Below, one piece after another: positions 1 to 9,703 of a stretch of 64,000 nt of DNA. The notes beneath the pieces were generated by a model. It had not been told where the DNA came from. It searched no databases and saw nothing but the letters and a program-made list of their open reading frames with translations. How positions within the stretch are numbered: the stretch's first letter is position 1; every line of letters starts with the position of its first letter. The translations under genes were made by a program, and so were the position numbers. The DNA is from Brevundimonas basaltis (GTDB lineage: Bacteria; Pseudomonadota; Alphaproteobacteria; Caulobacterales; Caulobacteraceae): positions 186,001 through 250,000 of the forward strand of contig NZ_JACHFZ010000003.1 in the NCBI RefSeq assembly GCF_014202075.1, read 5' to 3'.

Positions 1-277
1 ACTGTCCGTCGGCGGTGAACGGCGCTGGCGACCAGACCTCGGGGATCGGCGGGGCGGCGGCTTCAGCAACGGGCGCAGGATCTTCAGTCGAGACCACCGC
101 CGGCGGCATGAGGTCTTCCGGCGGGATCGCATCAAGCCCCGGCACGGGAACAACGACCGGCAAGCCATCCCTCAGGGGGGGATCGATGACGATAGGCGCG
201 TCCTGGGCCGCGGCGGGCGCGGCGAAGGCCAGCACGGCGCAGCCGGAGAGGAGCAGGCGAAGGGACGAGAGGCGCAT
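1..277 (-). CDS. secreted protein of unknown function, 3' part outside window
   Basis: The frame opens at an ATG at 277 on the minus strand and stays open to the window edge, giving the first 92 residues. It begins MRLSSLRLLLSG, followed by a hydrophobic stretch and an AAAQ-type signal-peptidase site near residue 24, so the protein is exported. The mature part is rich in proline, alanine and valine, with no recognisable domain in the visible piece. It lies 56 bases downstream of the ETF-QO gene on the same strand and could be its operon partner. An outer-membrane or periplasmic role is possible, but the visible part does not decide it. Confidence 0.6.
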   Translation of the reverse strand, partial: MRLSSLRLLLSGCAVLAFAAPAAAQDAPIVIDPPLRDGLPVVVPVPGLDAIPPEDLMPPAVVSTEDPAPVAEAAAPPIPEVWSPAPFTADGQ

Positions 278-333
278 GACCGGAGCCTTCCCGCTTTATG
301 CGGCGGCGGCAAGGCCTCTCGCCTTCGAGGCTG

Positions 334-2094
334 TCACATATTCGGGTAGTTGGGGCCGCCGCCGCCCTCGGGCGTGGTCCAGACGATGTTCTGCGACGGA
401 TCCTTGATGTCGCAGGTTTTGCAGTGGACGCAGTTCTGGGCGTTGATGACGAAACGCGGGTCGGTCTTCGCCGCCTCGTCACCATAAACCACTTCATAGA
501 CGCCGGCCGGGCAGTATAGACGCGCCGGCTCGCCATATTTCGGCAGGTTGACCTGGATCGGGATCGCCGGGTCGAGCAGCTTCAGATGCGCCGGCTGCTC
601 CTCGGCATGGTTGGTGTTGGAGACGAAGACCGAGGACAGCTTGTCGAACGACAGCACGCCGTCCGGTTTGGGATAGGCGATCGGCTTGTGCTTCGAGGCC
701 GGCTCGGTCGAGGCGGCGTCGGTCTTCCTGTGCTTCAGCGTCCCGAACAGTGAGAAGCCGCCGGTCAGGGTCTGGAACCACATATCGAACAGGCCGAGCG
801 CGCCGCCGAGGCTGGTGCCGAACCGGGTCAGCAGCGGCTTGGCGTTACGCACCCGCTTGAGCTCCTGATAGACCCAGCTCGATTCGTAGGCGGCCTGGTA
901 TTCGATCAATTCGTCCCCTGCCCGCCCGGCGATGACGGCGTCATAGGCGGCGTCGGCGGCGAGCATGCCGGTCTTCATGGCGTTGTGGCTGCCCTTGATG
1001 CGCGGCACGTTCACGAAGCCGGCGGAGCAGCCGATCAGGGCGCCGCCCGGGAAGGCCAGTTTCGGCACCGACTGGAAGCCGCCCTCGGTGATGGCCCGCG
1101 CGCCATAGGAGATGCGGGTTCCACCTTCGAGGTGTTCAGCGATCGAGGGGTGGTGCTTGAAGCGCTGGAACTCGTCAAAGGGCGACAGGAAGGGGTTCTT
1201 GTAGTTCAGGTGCACGACGTAGCCGATGGCCACGTAGCGGTCGCCGAAATGGTACATGAAGCTGCCGCCGCCGGTGAATTCGTCGAGCGGCCAGCCGGTG
1301 GTGTGCTGGGCCAGGCCGGGCTGGTGCTTCTCGGCCGGGACCTGCCACAGCTCCTTGAGACCGATGCCGAATTTCTGCGGCTCGGCCGCGTCGCACAGGT
1401 TGTGGCGGGCCATGATGGTCTTGGCCAGCGAGCCGCGCACGCCCTCGGCGATGAAGACGTATTTTCCGTGCAGCTCGATGCCGGGCTGGAAGTCGCCGGT
1501 CGGCTTGCCGTGACGGTCGATGCCGAAGACGCCGGCGACGACGCCCTTCACCCGGCCGGTCGGCTCATCCCAGACGACGTGGCTGGCGGCCATGCCGGGA
1601 TAGACCTCGACTCCCAGCGCCTCGGCCTGTTCGCCCAGCCAGCGCGCGATATTGCCGAGGGAAGCGATGTAGCAGCCGTCGTTGTGCATCATCGGCGGCA
1701 GGGCGAACATCGGCAGGCTGATCTCGCCCATCGGCCCGAGGACCATGAAGCGGTCCTTCGTCACTGGCGTCTCAAGCGGCGCGCCGCGTTCCTTCCAGTC
1801 GGGGAAGAGTTCGCTCAAAGCCCGCGGGTCGATGACCGCGCCGGACAGGATGTGGCCGCCGATCTCGGCCGACTTCTCGAGCACGGCGACCGAGATGTCC
1901 TTGCCGTCCTTCTCGGCCCGCTGCTTGAGCCGGATGGCCGAGGCAAGCCCGGCCGGACCGCCGCCGACGATGACGACATCGTACTCCATCACCTCGCGCT
2001 GGACCCCGGCCAGGGCCTCGGCGGGCGGCAGGTTGTCGATCACGGCTTCCTGCCAGGCGTTCGTCGCGCCGCCCTCGATAGCGTCTTCGGCCAT
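334..2094 (-). CDS. electron transfer flavoprotein-ubiquinone oxidoreductase
   Basis: ETF-QO passes electrons from reduced ETF (fatty-acid and amino-acid dehydrogenases) to ubiquinone at the inner membrane. The 586-residue product has the FAD-binding GGGPAG motif at residues 44-49. Near the C-terminus it carries the 4Fe-4S ligands: one Cys in LYCPAG and three in CVHCKTC, followed by DP, as in mitochondrial ETFDH and bacterial homologues. Length is typical of the family. The start at 2094 is preceded by GAGGAAA at good spacing. The etfAB genes are not in the window. FixC proteins are related, but the fused C-terminal ferredoxin domain makes ETF-QO the better call. Confidence 0.95.
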   Translation of the reverse strand: MAEDAIEGGATNAWQEAVIDNLPPAEALAGVQREVMEYDVVIVGGGPAGLASAIRLKQRAEKDGKDISVAVLEKSAEIGGHILSGAVIDPRALSELFPDWKERGAPLETPVTKDRFMVLGPMGEISLPMFALPPMMHNDGCYIASLGNIARWLGEQAEALGVEVYPGMAASHVVWDEPTGRVKGVVAGVFGIDRHGKPTGDFQPGIELHGKYVFIAEGVRGSLAKTIMARHNLCDAAEPQKFGIGLKELWQVPAEKHQPGLAQHTTGWPLDEFTGGGSFMYHFGDRYVAIGYVVHLNYKNPFLSPFDEFQRFKHHPSIAEHLEGGTRISYGARAITEGGFQSVPKLAFPGGALIGCSAGFVNVPRIKGSHNAMKTGMLAADAAYDAVIAGRAGDELIEYQAAYESSWVYQELKRVRNAKPLLTRFGTSLGGALGLFDMWFQTLTGGFSLFGTLKHRKTDAASTEPASKHKPIAYPKPDGVLSFDKLSSVFVSNTNHAEEQPAHLKLLDPAIPIQVNLPKYGEPARLYCPAGVYEVVYGDEAAKTDPRFVINAQNCVHCKTCDIKDPSQNIVWTTPEGGGGPNYPNM

Positions 2095-2190
2095 GGCTGA
2101 TTTCCTCGTCGCAAGCAGGGTCTTGTGGTTTTCCGCTTATCGGAAGGTGACGCAAGGGTGGTCAAGGACTATCCCTGTTCCGACCCGCCC

Positions 2191-2985
2191 ATGACGCCAC
2201 AGAACCTCGACGCCGCCGCGACCGAAAGCCTGCTCGCCTTCTGGCGCGACGCGGGGGTCGACGCCTGTTTTGGCGACGCCCCGGTCGACCGGACGCATGT
2301 CGAACCGCCTCCGGCGGTGAAGGCTGTCGCGAAGGCGACGGCGGCGGTGACCCCCCTGGTGGACGCTGCGGACGCAATCTCCCAGGCGAGACGGCTGGCG
2401 GCCGGAGCTGAGACGCTGGAAGCGCTCGGTCAGGCGATCGCGAAATTCGAGGGCTGCCCGCTGCGCGGGTTGGGCGCACGGCAATCAGTGTTCGCGCGCG
2501 GCAATCCGGAGGCGGAGGTGATGTTGATCGGAGAGGGACCGGGCGGGGAGGAGGATGCACGCGGGCAGCCGTTCGTCGGCAAGGCCGGCCAGTTGCTGGA
2601 CCGGATGCTGGCCGAGGCGGGGCTGGAAGGCCGTGTATTCATCACCAACACCGTGTTCTGGCGGCCGCCCGGCAACCGCACCCCGACCCCGGCGGAGCAG
2701 GCGGTATGCGCGCCCTTCGTCGAGCGGGCCTTCGCCCTGCTCAAGCCGAAGGCGGTGCTGCTGGTCGGGGCGGCGGCGTCTAAGGCGGTGCTGGGTGTGG
2801 ACGAGGGCATCATGAAGTTGAGGGGCCAGTGGCGCGAGTGGCGGCTGCCCGAGGGCGGAGTGTCGGCCCCGGCCCTGCCGACCCTGCACCCGGCCTTCCT
2901 GCTGCGCCAGCCGATGGCCAAGCGGCAGGCCTGGGCGGATGTGCTGTCGCTGGCGGCCCGGCTGGACGAAGGCGGCGACCATTAA
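2191..2985 (+). CDS. uracil-DNA glycosylase family protein (type-4-like, Fe-S ligands incomplete)
   Basis: This is a family-4-type uracil-DNA glycosylase of about 264 residues with a variable N-terminal 80-residue extension. Family motifs are clear: GEGPGGEED (residues 114-122), QPFVGKAG, TNTVFWRPPGNR and a C-terminal LHPAFLLRQP. Classic members bind a 4Fe-4S cluster with four cysteines. Here two are kept (C89, C173), while the positions expected for the other two hold F86 and W157. The cluster is therefore probably absent, and activity is inferred from the remaining motifs only. I chose the ATG at 2191; an upstream in-frame start at 2125 adds 22 unlikely residues. It is divergent from the ETF-QO gene. 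Confidence 0.85.
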   Translation: MTPQNLDAAATESLLAFWRDAGVDACFGDAPVDRTHVEPPPAVKAVAKATAAVTPLVDAADAISQARRLAAGAETLEALGQAIAKFEGCPLRGLGARQSVFARGNPEAEVMLIGEGPGGEEDARGQPFVGKAGQLLDRMLAEAGLEGRVFITNTVFWRPPGNRTPTPAEQAVCAPFVERAFALLKPKAVLLVGAAASKAVLGVDEGIMKLRGQWREWRLPEGGVSAPALPTLHPAFLLRQPMAKRQAWADVLSLAARLDEGGDH

Positions 2986-3133
2986 CCCGTCCGACTCAAA
3001 ACTGCCCCAAAAGGGGTAAATCCTTGACATGGGCCGGGGCGAATGGCGCCTTTGCGGCCTGACGACCGAACGAACAGCGCCGTGTGGATCGAGTCGAGAC
3101 GATCCGTCTGACGCTCTAAGGGGGGCCGCCGTA

Positions 3134-4810
3134 GTGCCGTTTTCTTTCCGCCGCGTAGTTTCCGCGTCGACGACCGTCCTGGCGTTCGCCCTGTGCCTGG
3201 GCGCCGCCATCCCTGCGAACGCCGAAGAGGATGAGCGCCGCGGCGGCGTGTCGGCTCTGAGCGCGGCCGATCGCCTGAGCTACACAACCGCCTTCGACGC
3301 CCTGCGCCGGGGCGACCTGGAGGCGGCGCGCGCTTCGGCGCGGCAGGCGCAGGACCGGGTATTGCTGGGTCAGGTCGAGTTCGAGCGTCTGTTCCATGCC
3401 GATTATTCGGCGACCTACGAGGAACTCGCGGCGTGGCTGGAGGAGTATTCCGACCTGCCGGTGGCGCCGCGTGCCTATAACCTGGCCCTGCGCCGCCGAC
3501 CCGACGGGGCGCCCGAGCCGAAGCGGCCATCGAGCATCAGCGGCCGGACCTGGTCGACCGTTGTGCAGGCCGGCGGCGGGGCCTCGCCCGACGACCCGAC
3601 CAAGGCGGCGCGGATCGCGCTGAACCATGACGACCTGACCGGCGCAGTCACATTGGGCGAACAGATCGGCGACTGGTGGGTGGTCGGCCTGGCCCGGTAC
3701 CGGCTGGGCGAGTTCGGCAAGGCCGCGAACGCCTTCGAGCGGGTTCTGGACGATCCGACCGAAGACGGATGGATCCGCTCGGGCGCCGCCTTCTGGGCGG
3801 CCCGCAGCGCCGCGCGCTCCGGTCAGCAGGATCGCGTGCGGCCGCTGCTGCGGCAGGCCGGGATCTGGCCAGCGACCTTCTATGGCCAGATCGCCTTGCG
3901 GCAGCTTGGCGAGGAGCCGACCATAGAAAACCTGGGCCCGCGCCCCTATCAATCGGAAGCCCGGTCGCAGCGCGCCGCATGGCGCGACGACGACGTGGAC
4001 GCCGAGGCGCTGAACGCCTTCATCCGCTCGGACGACCGGGCGCGCCGCACGGTGGCCTATTCAGAGGTCGGACGCAGGACCGAGGCGCGCGACGAATTGC
4101 GCACGGGTCTTCGCTCGGAGTTGACCGAACAGGGCCGCAAGCTGTGGGCGGCGCTGGGCCGGGCCCTCGGGCCCCGGGTCACCGGGGTCAGCGACGAGGC
4201 CGAGCGCATCGACGCCGACCGCTATCCGCAGCCGGTGATCGAGCCGGCCGGCGGCTTCACCATCGAGCGGTCGCTGGTCTACGCCATCGCCCGCAAGGAG
4301 ACGAATTTCGATTCCCGCGCCCGGTCGGCGGTCGGGGCCTACGGCCTGATGCAGGTGATGCCGACCACAGCGGCGGAACTGGCCAACGACCGGGTTTATG
4401 TCGCGAGCCCGGACCTCCTTTATGATCCGGCGGTGAATGCGCGGCTGGGTCAGGCCTATGTCAACAAGGTGCTGGCCATGCCGGCCATCAACGGCGACCT
4501 GCTGAGGGTCGCGGCCTCCTACAACGCCGGGCCGGGGCCGATGGTCGCGGCGGTGCGGAAACTGGGCCAGGACGCCGACCCGCTGCTGCTGATCGAGTCG
4601 ATCGACGTGCCGCAGGCGCGGGATTATGTGGAGAAGGTCGTGGCGGCCTACTGGATTTACCAGCGCCTCAACGGACTGCCGTTAAACACGCTGGACGCGG
4701 TGGCCTCGGGCGCGACCCTGATTCCGTTGGCGCTGGACTATGTGCCGCCGGCGGCGCCCGGGCATGCGCTTGAGATCGCCTTGGTCCCGACGGTCGGGGG
4801 CGCTCGCTAG
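3134..4810 (+). CDS. soluble lytic murein transglycosylase
   Basis: A periplasmic enzyme that cleaves the MurNAc-GlcNAc bond of peptidoglycan and leaves 1,6-anhydro ends. The first 30 residues form a signal peptide ending in PANA. A long alpha-helical N-terminal region with TPR-like repeats resembles the ring domain of Slt70. The C-terminal SLT domain contains AIARKETNFD with the catalytic Glu at about residue 389, followed by AYGLMQVMP and a later YNAGPG motif. I chose the GTG at 3134 because AAGGGGG lies 8-9 bases upstream and the residues before it do not fit a signal peptide. The product is about 558 residues. Confidence 0.9.
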   Translation: MPFSFRRVVSASTTVLAFALCLGAAIPANAEEDERRGGVSALSAADRLSYTTAFDALRRGDLEAARASARQAQDRVLLGQVEFERLFHADYSATYEELAAWLEEYSDLPVAPRAYNLALRRRPDGAPEPKRPSSISGRTWSTVVQAGGGASPDDPTKAARIALNHDDLTGAVTLGEQIGDWWVVGLARYRLGEFGKAANAFERVLDDPTEDGWIRSGAAFWAARSAARSGQQDRVRPLLRQAGIWPATFYGQIALRQLGEEPTIENLGPRPYQSEARSQRAAWRDDDVDAEALNAFIRSDDRARRTVAYSEVGRRTEARDELRTGLRSELTEQGRKLWAALGRALGPRVTGVSDEAERIDADRYPQPVIEPAGGFTIERSLVYAIARKETNFDSRARSAVGAYGLMQVMPTTAAELANDRVYVASPDLLYDPAVNARLGQAYVNKVLAMPAINGDLLRVAASYNAGPGPMVAAVRKLGQDADPLLLIESIDVPQARDYVEKVVAAYWIYQRLNGLPLNTLDAVASGATLIPLALDYVPPAAPGHALEIALVPTVGGAR

Positions 4811-4814
4811 CGGG

Positions 4815-4925
4815 CTACAGGCCGGCGATCAGGAGCGCCGGCAGGCAGCAGGCGATCACGATCAGAAGCCCATAGACCATCAGGCTGGGGCGACGCGGCT
4901 GGGGCTGTTCGACGGGCATCGACAT
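4815..4925 (-). CDS. small single-pass membrane protein (36 aa)
   Basis: A 36-residue ORF: an N-terminal proline- and arginine-rich segment (MSMPVEQPQPRR) followed by one hydrophobic helix (VYGLLIVIACCLPALLIAGL). The ATG at 4925 is preceded by GAAGGG with seven bases of spacing, a good ribosome binding site, and a second in-frame ATG lies two codons on. It ends four bases after the stop of the lytic transglycosylase gene, convergent with it. The helix and the binding site make a real gene likely. It has no homologue I recognise. Confidence 0.55.
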   Translation of the reverse strand: MSMPVEQPQPRRPSLMVYGLLIVIACCLPALLIAGL

Positions 4926-5004
4926 GGTTGACCCTTCAACGCACAGGCGTTGGTGAGGCTCCCGGAATAGCAGCGTTGTCTTAAGGCCCGGTTCCGGTGC
5001 GCGG

Positions 5005-5649
5005 TTAACGCAACGCTTCCGCCGTCCATTCCAGAAAATCGGGCTGGGCCAGCAGGGTGTCGCAGTAGGCGGCGGCGGAGCCGTCATCGCCATGGGCGGC
5101 GAGGTCGATCTGGTAGTGGCGGAAACGCGTCGCGACGGGCGTGAAGAAGGCGTCCGGGACAGACCAGTCACCAAACAGATAGGGCCCTCCGGCCCCGAAG
5201 CGGCGACGCATCTCCATCCACAGGCTGATGATGCGCCGGATATCGCGCTCGACGGCCTTTCCACCCGGCGGTGGGGAGCGGTCGGCGCCGACCATGGTGT
5301 GATCCGGTCCCATGCCGCATTCGGTGCGCAGGGCCATGAAACCGCCGTGCATCTCGCAGGCGGCCGAACGGGCCAGCCAGCGGGCGTGGGCGTCGGCGGG
5401 CCAAAGCCGGACCTCGGGATAGCGTTCGGCGCACCAGACGGAGATGGCCATGGAATCCCAGATCGTCTCGCCATCGACCTTGAGCAGCGGGACGAGACGC
5501 GACGGGGAAATCTGTTCGAGCTCGGCCTGGCCGGCCTCGGAATAGATGTCGATCTCGCGCACGGTGAAGTCGGCGCGGCAGCGTTTGAGCACCAGCCAGG
5601 GGCGCAGGGACCAGGTCGAGTACAGCCGGGGGCCGATGATCAGTTCCAT
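5005..5649 (-). CDS. glutathione S-transferase family protein
   Basis: The 214-residue protein has an N-terminal thioredoxin-like domain (MELIIGPRLYSTWSLRPWLVL) in which S or T near STWSLRPW would activate glutathione. The motif PSRLVPLL carries the cis-proline, and DSMAISVW follows as the glutathione-binding DS motif. The C-terminal half is all-helical. The order and spacing match zeta/theta-like bacterial GSTs. The start at 5649 was chosen over 5676 because AGGAGC precedes it at the right distance and family members begin at this point. Substrate is unknown. It is divergent from purB. Confidence 0.85.
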   Translation of the reverse strand: MELIIGPRLYSTWSLRPWLVLKRCRADFTVREIDIYSEAGQAELEQISPSRLVPLLKVDGETIWDSMAISVWCAERYPEVRLWPADAHARWLARSAACEMHGGFMALRTECGMGPDHTMVGADRSPPPGGKAVERDIRRIISLWMEMRRRFGAGGPYLFGDWSVPDAFFTPVATRFRHYQIDLAAHGDDGSAAAYCDTLLAQPDFLEWTAEALR

Positions 5650-5762
5650 GGGGCGGCTCCTGTCGTTGCGGCTCACCTCGTGCCGCGCGGAGCCGGGCGA
5701 TGCAAGCGGGCCGCCCGCCGACGCCTTGACTCAGGGGGGGCTTGGACCGACACCCCGCGCCC

Positions 5763-7064
5763 ATGATCATTCGCTATTCCCGCCCCGAAGCCGTCGCCAT
5801 CTGGTCGCAAGAGACCAAATACCGGATCTGGTTCGAGATCGAGGCCCATGCCGCCACCCGGATGGCCGAACTGGGCACCATCCCGGCCAGCGCCGCCGAG
5901 GCCATCTGGGCCAAGGGCAAGGACGTGGTGTTCGACGCCGACCGCATCGACGAGATCGAACGCACGACCAAGCACGACGTCATCGCCTTCCTGACCCATG
6001 TGTCGGAGATCGTCGGCGAGGAGGCCCGTTTCCTGCACCAGGGCATGACGTCGTCGGACGTGCTGGACACCTGTTTCGCGGTGCAACTGGCGCGAGCCTC
6101 GGACCTGCTGATCGAGGGTGTCGACCGGGTGCTGGCGGCGCTGGAGACGCGGGCGAAGGAGCACAAATTCACGCCCTGCGTCGGCCGCAGCCACGGCATC
6201 CACGCCGAACCGGTGACCTTCGGCCTGAAGCTGGCCGGGTATCACGCCGAGTTCCAGCGTGCGAAGCGTCGGCTGCTGACGGCGAAGGAGGAGATCGCCA
6301 CCTGCGCCATCTCCGGCGCGGTCGGGACGTTCGCCAACGTCGATCCGTCGGTCGAGGCCTATGTCGCCGACAAGATGGGCCTGCAGATCGAGCCGGTCTC
6401 GACCCAGGTGATCCCGCGCGACCGGCACGCGGCCTTCTTCGCGGCGCTGGGCGTGGTGGCGTCCTCGGTTGAGCGGCTGGCGGTGGAGATCCGCCACCTG
6501 CAGCGCACCGAGGTGCTGGAGGCCGAGGAGTTTTTCGACAAGGGCCAGAAGGGCTCGTCGGCCATGCCGCACAAGCGCAACCCGATCCTGACCGAGAACC
6601 TGACCGGCCTTGCCCGGCTGGTGCGCTCGGCCGTGACGCCGGCGATGGAGAACGTCGCCCTGTGGCACGAGCGCGACATCAGCCATTCGTCGGTCGAGCG
6701 CGGCATCGGCCCGGACGCCACCATCCATCTGGACTTCGCCCTGCACCGTCTGGCCGGTGTGGTCGAGCGGCTGAACGTCTATCCGGCCAATATGGAGAAG
6801 AACCTCAACCTGCTGGGCGGGCTGGTGCATTCGCAGCGGGTCATGCTGGCCCTGACCCAGGCGGGGGTGTCCCGCGAGGACGCCTATGCCGCGGTGCAGG
6901 AGAACGCGATGAAGGTGTGGCGCGGCGAAGGCCGGTTCCTCGACTTCCTCAAGGCCGACGCGAGGGTGACCCTGCCCGAGGCCCAGCTCGAGGCCCTGTT
7001 CGATATCGGCTATCATACGAAGCACGTGGACACGGTGTTCGCGCGGGTGTTCGGGGCCGCGTGA
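5763..7064 (+). CDS. purB: adenylosuccinate lyase
   Basis: It catalyses two steps of purine synthesis: SAICAR to AICAR plus fumarate, and adenylosuccinate to AMP plus fumarate. The 433-residue protein has the fumarase/aspartase superfamily signature GSSAMPHKRNP at about residues 264-274, a TSSDVLDT motif early on and a catalytic-region GRSHGIHAEP. Length matches the shorter PurB class. The ATG at 5763 gives the conserved MIIRYSRPE start. The stop overlaps the GTG of the following DNA glycosylase gene (GTGA), so the two are probably cotranslated. Confidence 0.96.
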   Translation: MIIRYSRPEAVAIWSQETKYRIWFEIEAHAATRMAELGTIPASAAEAIWAKGKDVVFDADRIDEIERTTKHDVIAFLTHVSEIVGEEARFLHQGMTSSDVLDTCFAVQLARASDLLIEGVDRVLAALETRAKEHKFTPCVGRSHGIHAEPVTFGLKLAGYHAEFQRAKRRLLTAKEEIATCAISGAVGTFANVDPSVEAYVADKMGLQIEPVSTQVIPRDRHAAFFAALGVVASSVERLAVEIRHLQRTEVLEAEEFFDKGQKGSSAMPHKRNPILTENLTGLARLVRSAVTPAMENVALWHERDISHSSVERGIGPDATIHLDFALHRLAGVVERLNVYPANMEKNLNLLGGLVHSQRVMLALTQAGVSREDAYAAVQENAMKVWRGEGRFLDFLKADARVTLPEAQLEALFDIGYHTKHVDTVFARVFGAA

Positions 7065-7555
7065 CCCGCAAGGCCGGGTTCGATCCGGTCGTCGACGCGA
7101 ACACGCGGCTGCTGATTCTCGGCAGCCTGCCCGGCGACGCGTCGCTGAAGGTCGCGCAGTACTACGGGCATCCCCGTAACGCCTTCTGGCGGCTGATCGG
7201 CGGCGTGATCGGGCGCGACCTGCCTCCCTTGACCTACGACGAGCGGCTGGCGGCGTTGAAGGCGGCCGGGGTCGGGCTGTGGGACGTCATCGCCAGCGCC
7301 GAGCGTCCCGGCAGCCTGGACGCCGCGATCCGTCGGCCGGAGGCGGCAGATCTGTGTGGATTGGTCGGCAGCCTGCCGGCCTTGCGGGCGGTAGCCTTCA
7401 ATGGCGGGGCGGCCGCAAGGCTGGGCCGGGCCGTGCTGGTCGACCCGCCGGCCGGGGTGTCGTTGATCGACCTGCCGTCCTCCAGCCCCGCCCATGCGCG
7501 GCCCTTCGCCGAAAAAGCGGCGGCGTGGGCCCGGCTCGGTCGCGCGTTGGGCTAG
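7061..7555 (+). CDS. DNA-deoxyinosine glycosylase (UDG superfamily, HDG-like)
   Basis: A 164-residue base-excision repair enzyme of the uracil-DNA-glycosylase superfamily family 6, known to remove hypoxanthine from DNA. It shows the N-terminal motif ILGSLPGDASL, then QYYGHPRNAFW, typical of this family, and a C-terminal LPSSSPAHA segment corresponding to the DNA-intercalation motif. The GTG start at 7061 overlaps the purB stop by four bases, which gives the right N-terminus just before the first core strand. Pairing with purB is suggestive because hypoxanthine arises from purine nucleotide deamination, but the link is inference. Confidence 0.85.
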   Translation: MTRKAGFDPVVDANTRLLILGSLPGDASLKVAQYYGHPRNAFWRLIGGVIGRDLPPLTYDERLAALKAAGVGLWDVIASAERPGSLDAAIRRPEAADLCGLVGSLPALRAVAFNGGAAARLGRAVLVDPPAGVSLIDLPSSSPAHARPFAEKAAAWARLGRALG

Positions 7556-7671
7556 CGCCGCCCGGCGAACGCCGCGTGCGGAAAAGTGTCGCGCCGACGC
7601 ATCCTTTCCCGAGGCTGAACCGTATCCCCTGTGGGGCCGCCGGGAGGGCGGCGCCGGAGTGGGGATAAGCA

Positions 7672-8247
7672 ATGACGTCGACCCGTTCTGTATTGGCTGT
7701 CGTGGCGGCGCTCGCGATGTTGTCCGCGTGCGACAGTGACGCCTCGCGGAAGTCCGAGCCGCCGCCCTCGACCGCCCCGGCTCCCGTTCCGGCCGCGACG
7801 GAGACCGTTCTGGCGGTGGCCGAACGCGATCCGGACTTCACCACCCTGGTCGCCGCCCTGCAGACCGCGGGCCTCGCCGAAACCCTGAACGGCGGCGGTC
7901 CGTTCACGATCTTCGCCCCGACCAATGCGGCGTTCGAAAAGATCCCCACTGCACGACGCGACGCCCTGACCCGGCCGGAGGGCCAGGCCGAGCTGCGCCG
8001 GCTGCTGACCTACCATGTCGTGCCGGCGCGGTTGGACGCGGCCGGCCTCGTGCAGCGCATTCAGGCGGCGGATGGCTCGCTGGCCCTGACCACGATGCAG
8101 GGCGGTGCGCTGACGGCGCGCATGCGGGCGGACGGAGCGATCGAGCTGACCGATGCGGCGGGCAGCGTCTCGCGCCTGGTGGAAGCCGACATGGCGGCCT
8201 CGAACGGTGTCATCCACGCGGTCGATACGGTGGCCGCGCCGGGCTGA
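7672..8247 (+). CDS. fasciclin-domain lipoprotein
   Basis: The 191-residue protein has a lipoprotein signal with lipobox LSAC (Cys20), a short proline-rich linker and one fasciclin (FAS1) domain. The domain shows the H1-like block FTIFAPTNAAFEKIP and the H2-like block LTYHVVPARL, and ends SNGVIHAVDTV. FAS1 domains mediate adhesion or protein interactions, and bacterial copies are usually exported. It stands alone between the glycosylase gene and the convergent zeta-inhibitor gene. Confidence 0.88.
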   Translation: MTSTRSVLAVVAALAMLSACDSDASRKSEPPPSTAPAPVPAATETVLAVAERDPDFTTLVAALQTAGLAETLNGGGPFTIFAPTNAAFEKIPTARRDALTRPEGQAELRRLLTYHVVPARLDAAGLVQRIQAADGSLALTTMQGGALTARMRADGAIELTDAAGSVSRLVEADMAASNGVIHAVDTVAAPG

Positions 8248-8325
8248 CCCAGGGGTCACAGATACCGGCGTCGCCCTCCCCCCACACGGCGCCGGCGGCG
8301 GATCGCCCAATCGATCCGTCCAGAG

Positions 8326-8354
8326 AGGCCGCGGCTGCAAGGCTGCGGCCTTTC
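8326..8354 (+). terminator. probable rho-independent terminator
   Basis: A 10-bp stem (AGGCCGCGGC pairing with GCTGCGGCCT, one G-U) encloses a 6-base loop and is followed by a short T run. It lies between two convergent genes and would end transcription of the fasciclin gene. The T run is short, so efficiency is uncertain. Confidence 0.6.
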
Positions 8355-8376
8355 GTCGGTAAATGGGGACGGTCGG

Positions 8377-8700
8377 CTATTCGCCGTTGCGGATCTGGTC
8401 GCGGGCGACGGAGGCGAACTCATCCATCTTGCGGCGGATCTCGCCCTCGGAGACGGTCAGGCCGGAGCCTTCGAAATCCTGGGCGATCTTGCGGTAGACG
8501 TCTTCCTCGCCCGGCTGCTCGAAGTCGGCCCGGACGACGGCGCCCGCGTATTTGTCGGCGCTGTCGGCCGACAGGCCCATCTTCTCCGCCGCCCAGAGAC
8601 CGAGCAGCTTGTTGCGCCGGGCCACCGCCTTGAATTCCTGTTCCTGATCGAGGGCGAACTTGGACTCGAAGCCCTTTTCCCGATCGTCAAAGGTCGTCAT
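8377..8700 (-). CDS. DUF1476 protein, ATPase inhibitor subunit zeta
   Basis: The 107-residue protein matches the DUF1476 family found almost only in alphaproteobacteria. In Paracoccus denitrificans the family member is the zeta subunit, which inhibits F1F0-ATPase by inserting its N-terminal helix into F1. The start MTTFDDREKGFESKFALDQE and the block RRNKLLGLWAAEKMGL are the family hallmarks. The remainder is helical and charged. It is a stand-alone gene, as is usual. Identification is by sequence pattern; that inhibition is its role here is transferred from the family. Confidence 0.92.
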   Translation of the reverse strand: MTTFDDREKGFESKFALDQEQEFKAVARRNKLLGLWAAEKMGLSADSADKYAGAVVRADFEQPGEEDVYRKIAQDFEGSGLTVSEGEIRRKMDEFASVARDQIRNGE

Positions 8701-8941
8701 GGGCGTCTGCAGGCTCCGTCTGGCGGCCCTGGGCCGCGGTCGAGGAGGTCTATAGCCTCACCGGAGACGAACGCAACGGAAACCCGGACGGTTCAACCCG
8801 CCTCGCGTTTGTGTCGCAGCCCGGGTTCCGGTAAGGGAGGGCCTCGAATTCTCCCGCCCGCCCGATTCCGGATCGCGCCGCCCAGACCGATGTGCTGGCC
8901 GCGCGATTTTCGTTTCTGGCGAGGCCCCGCCTGGACCCGTC

Positions 8942-9702
<761 letters not shown>

Positions 9703-9703
<1 letters not shown>

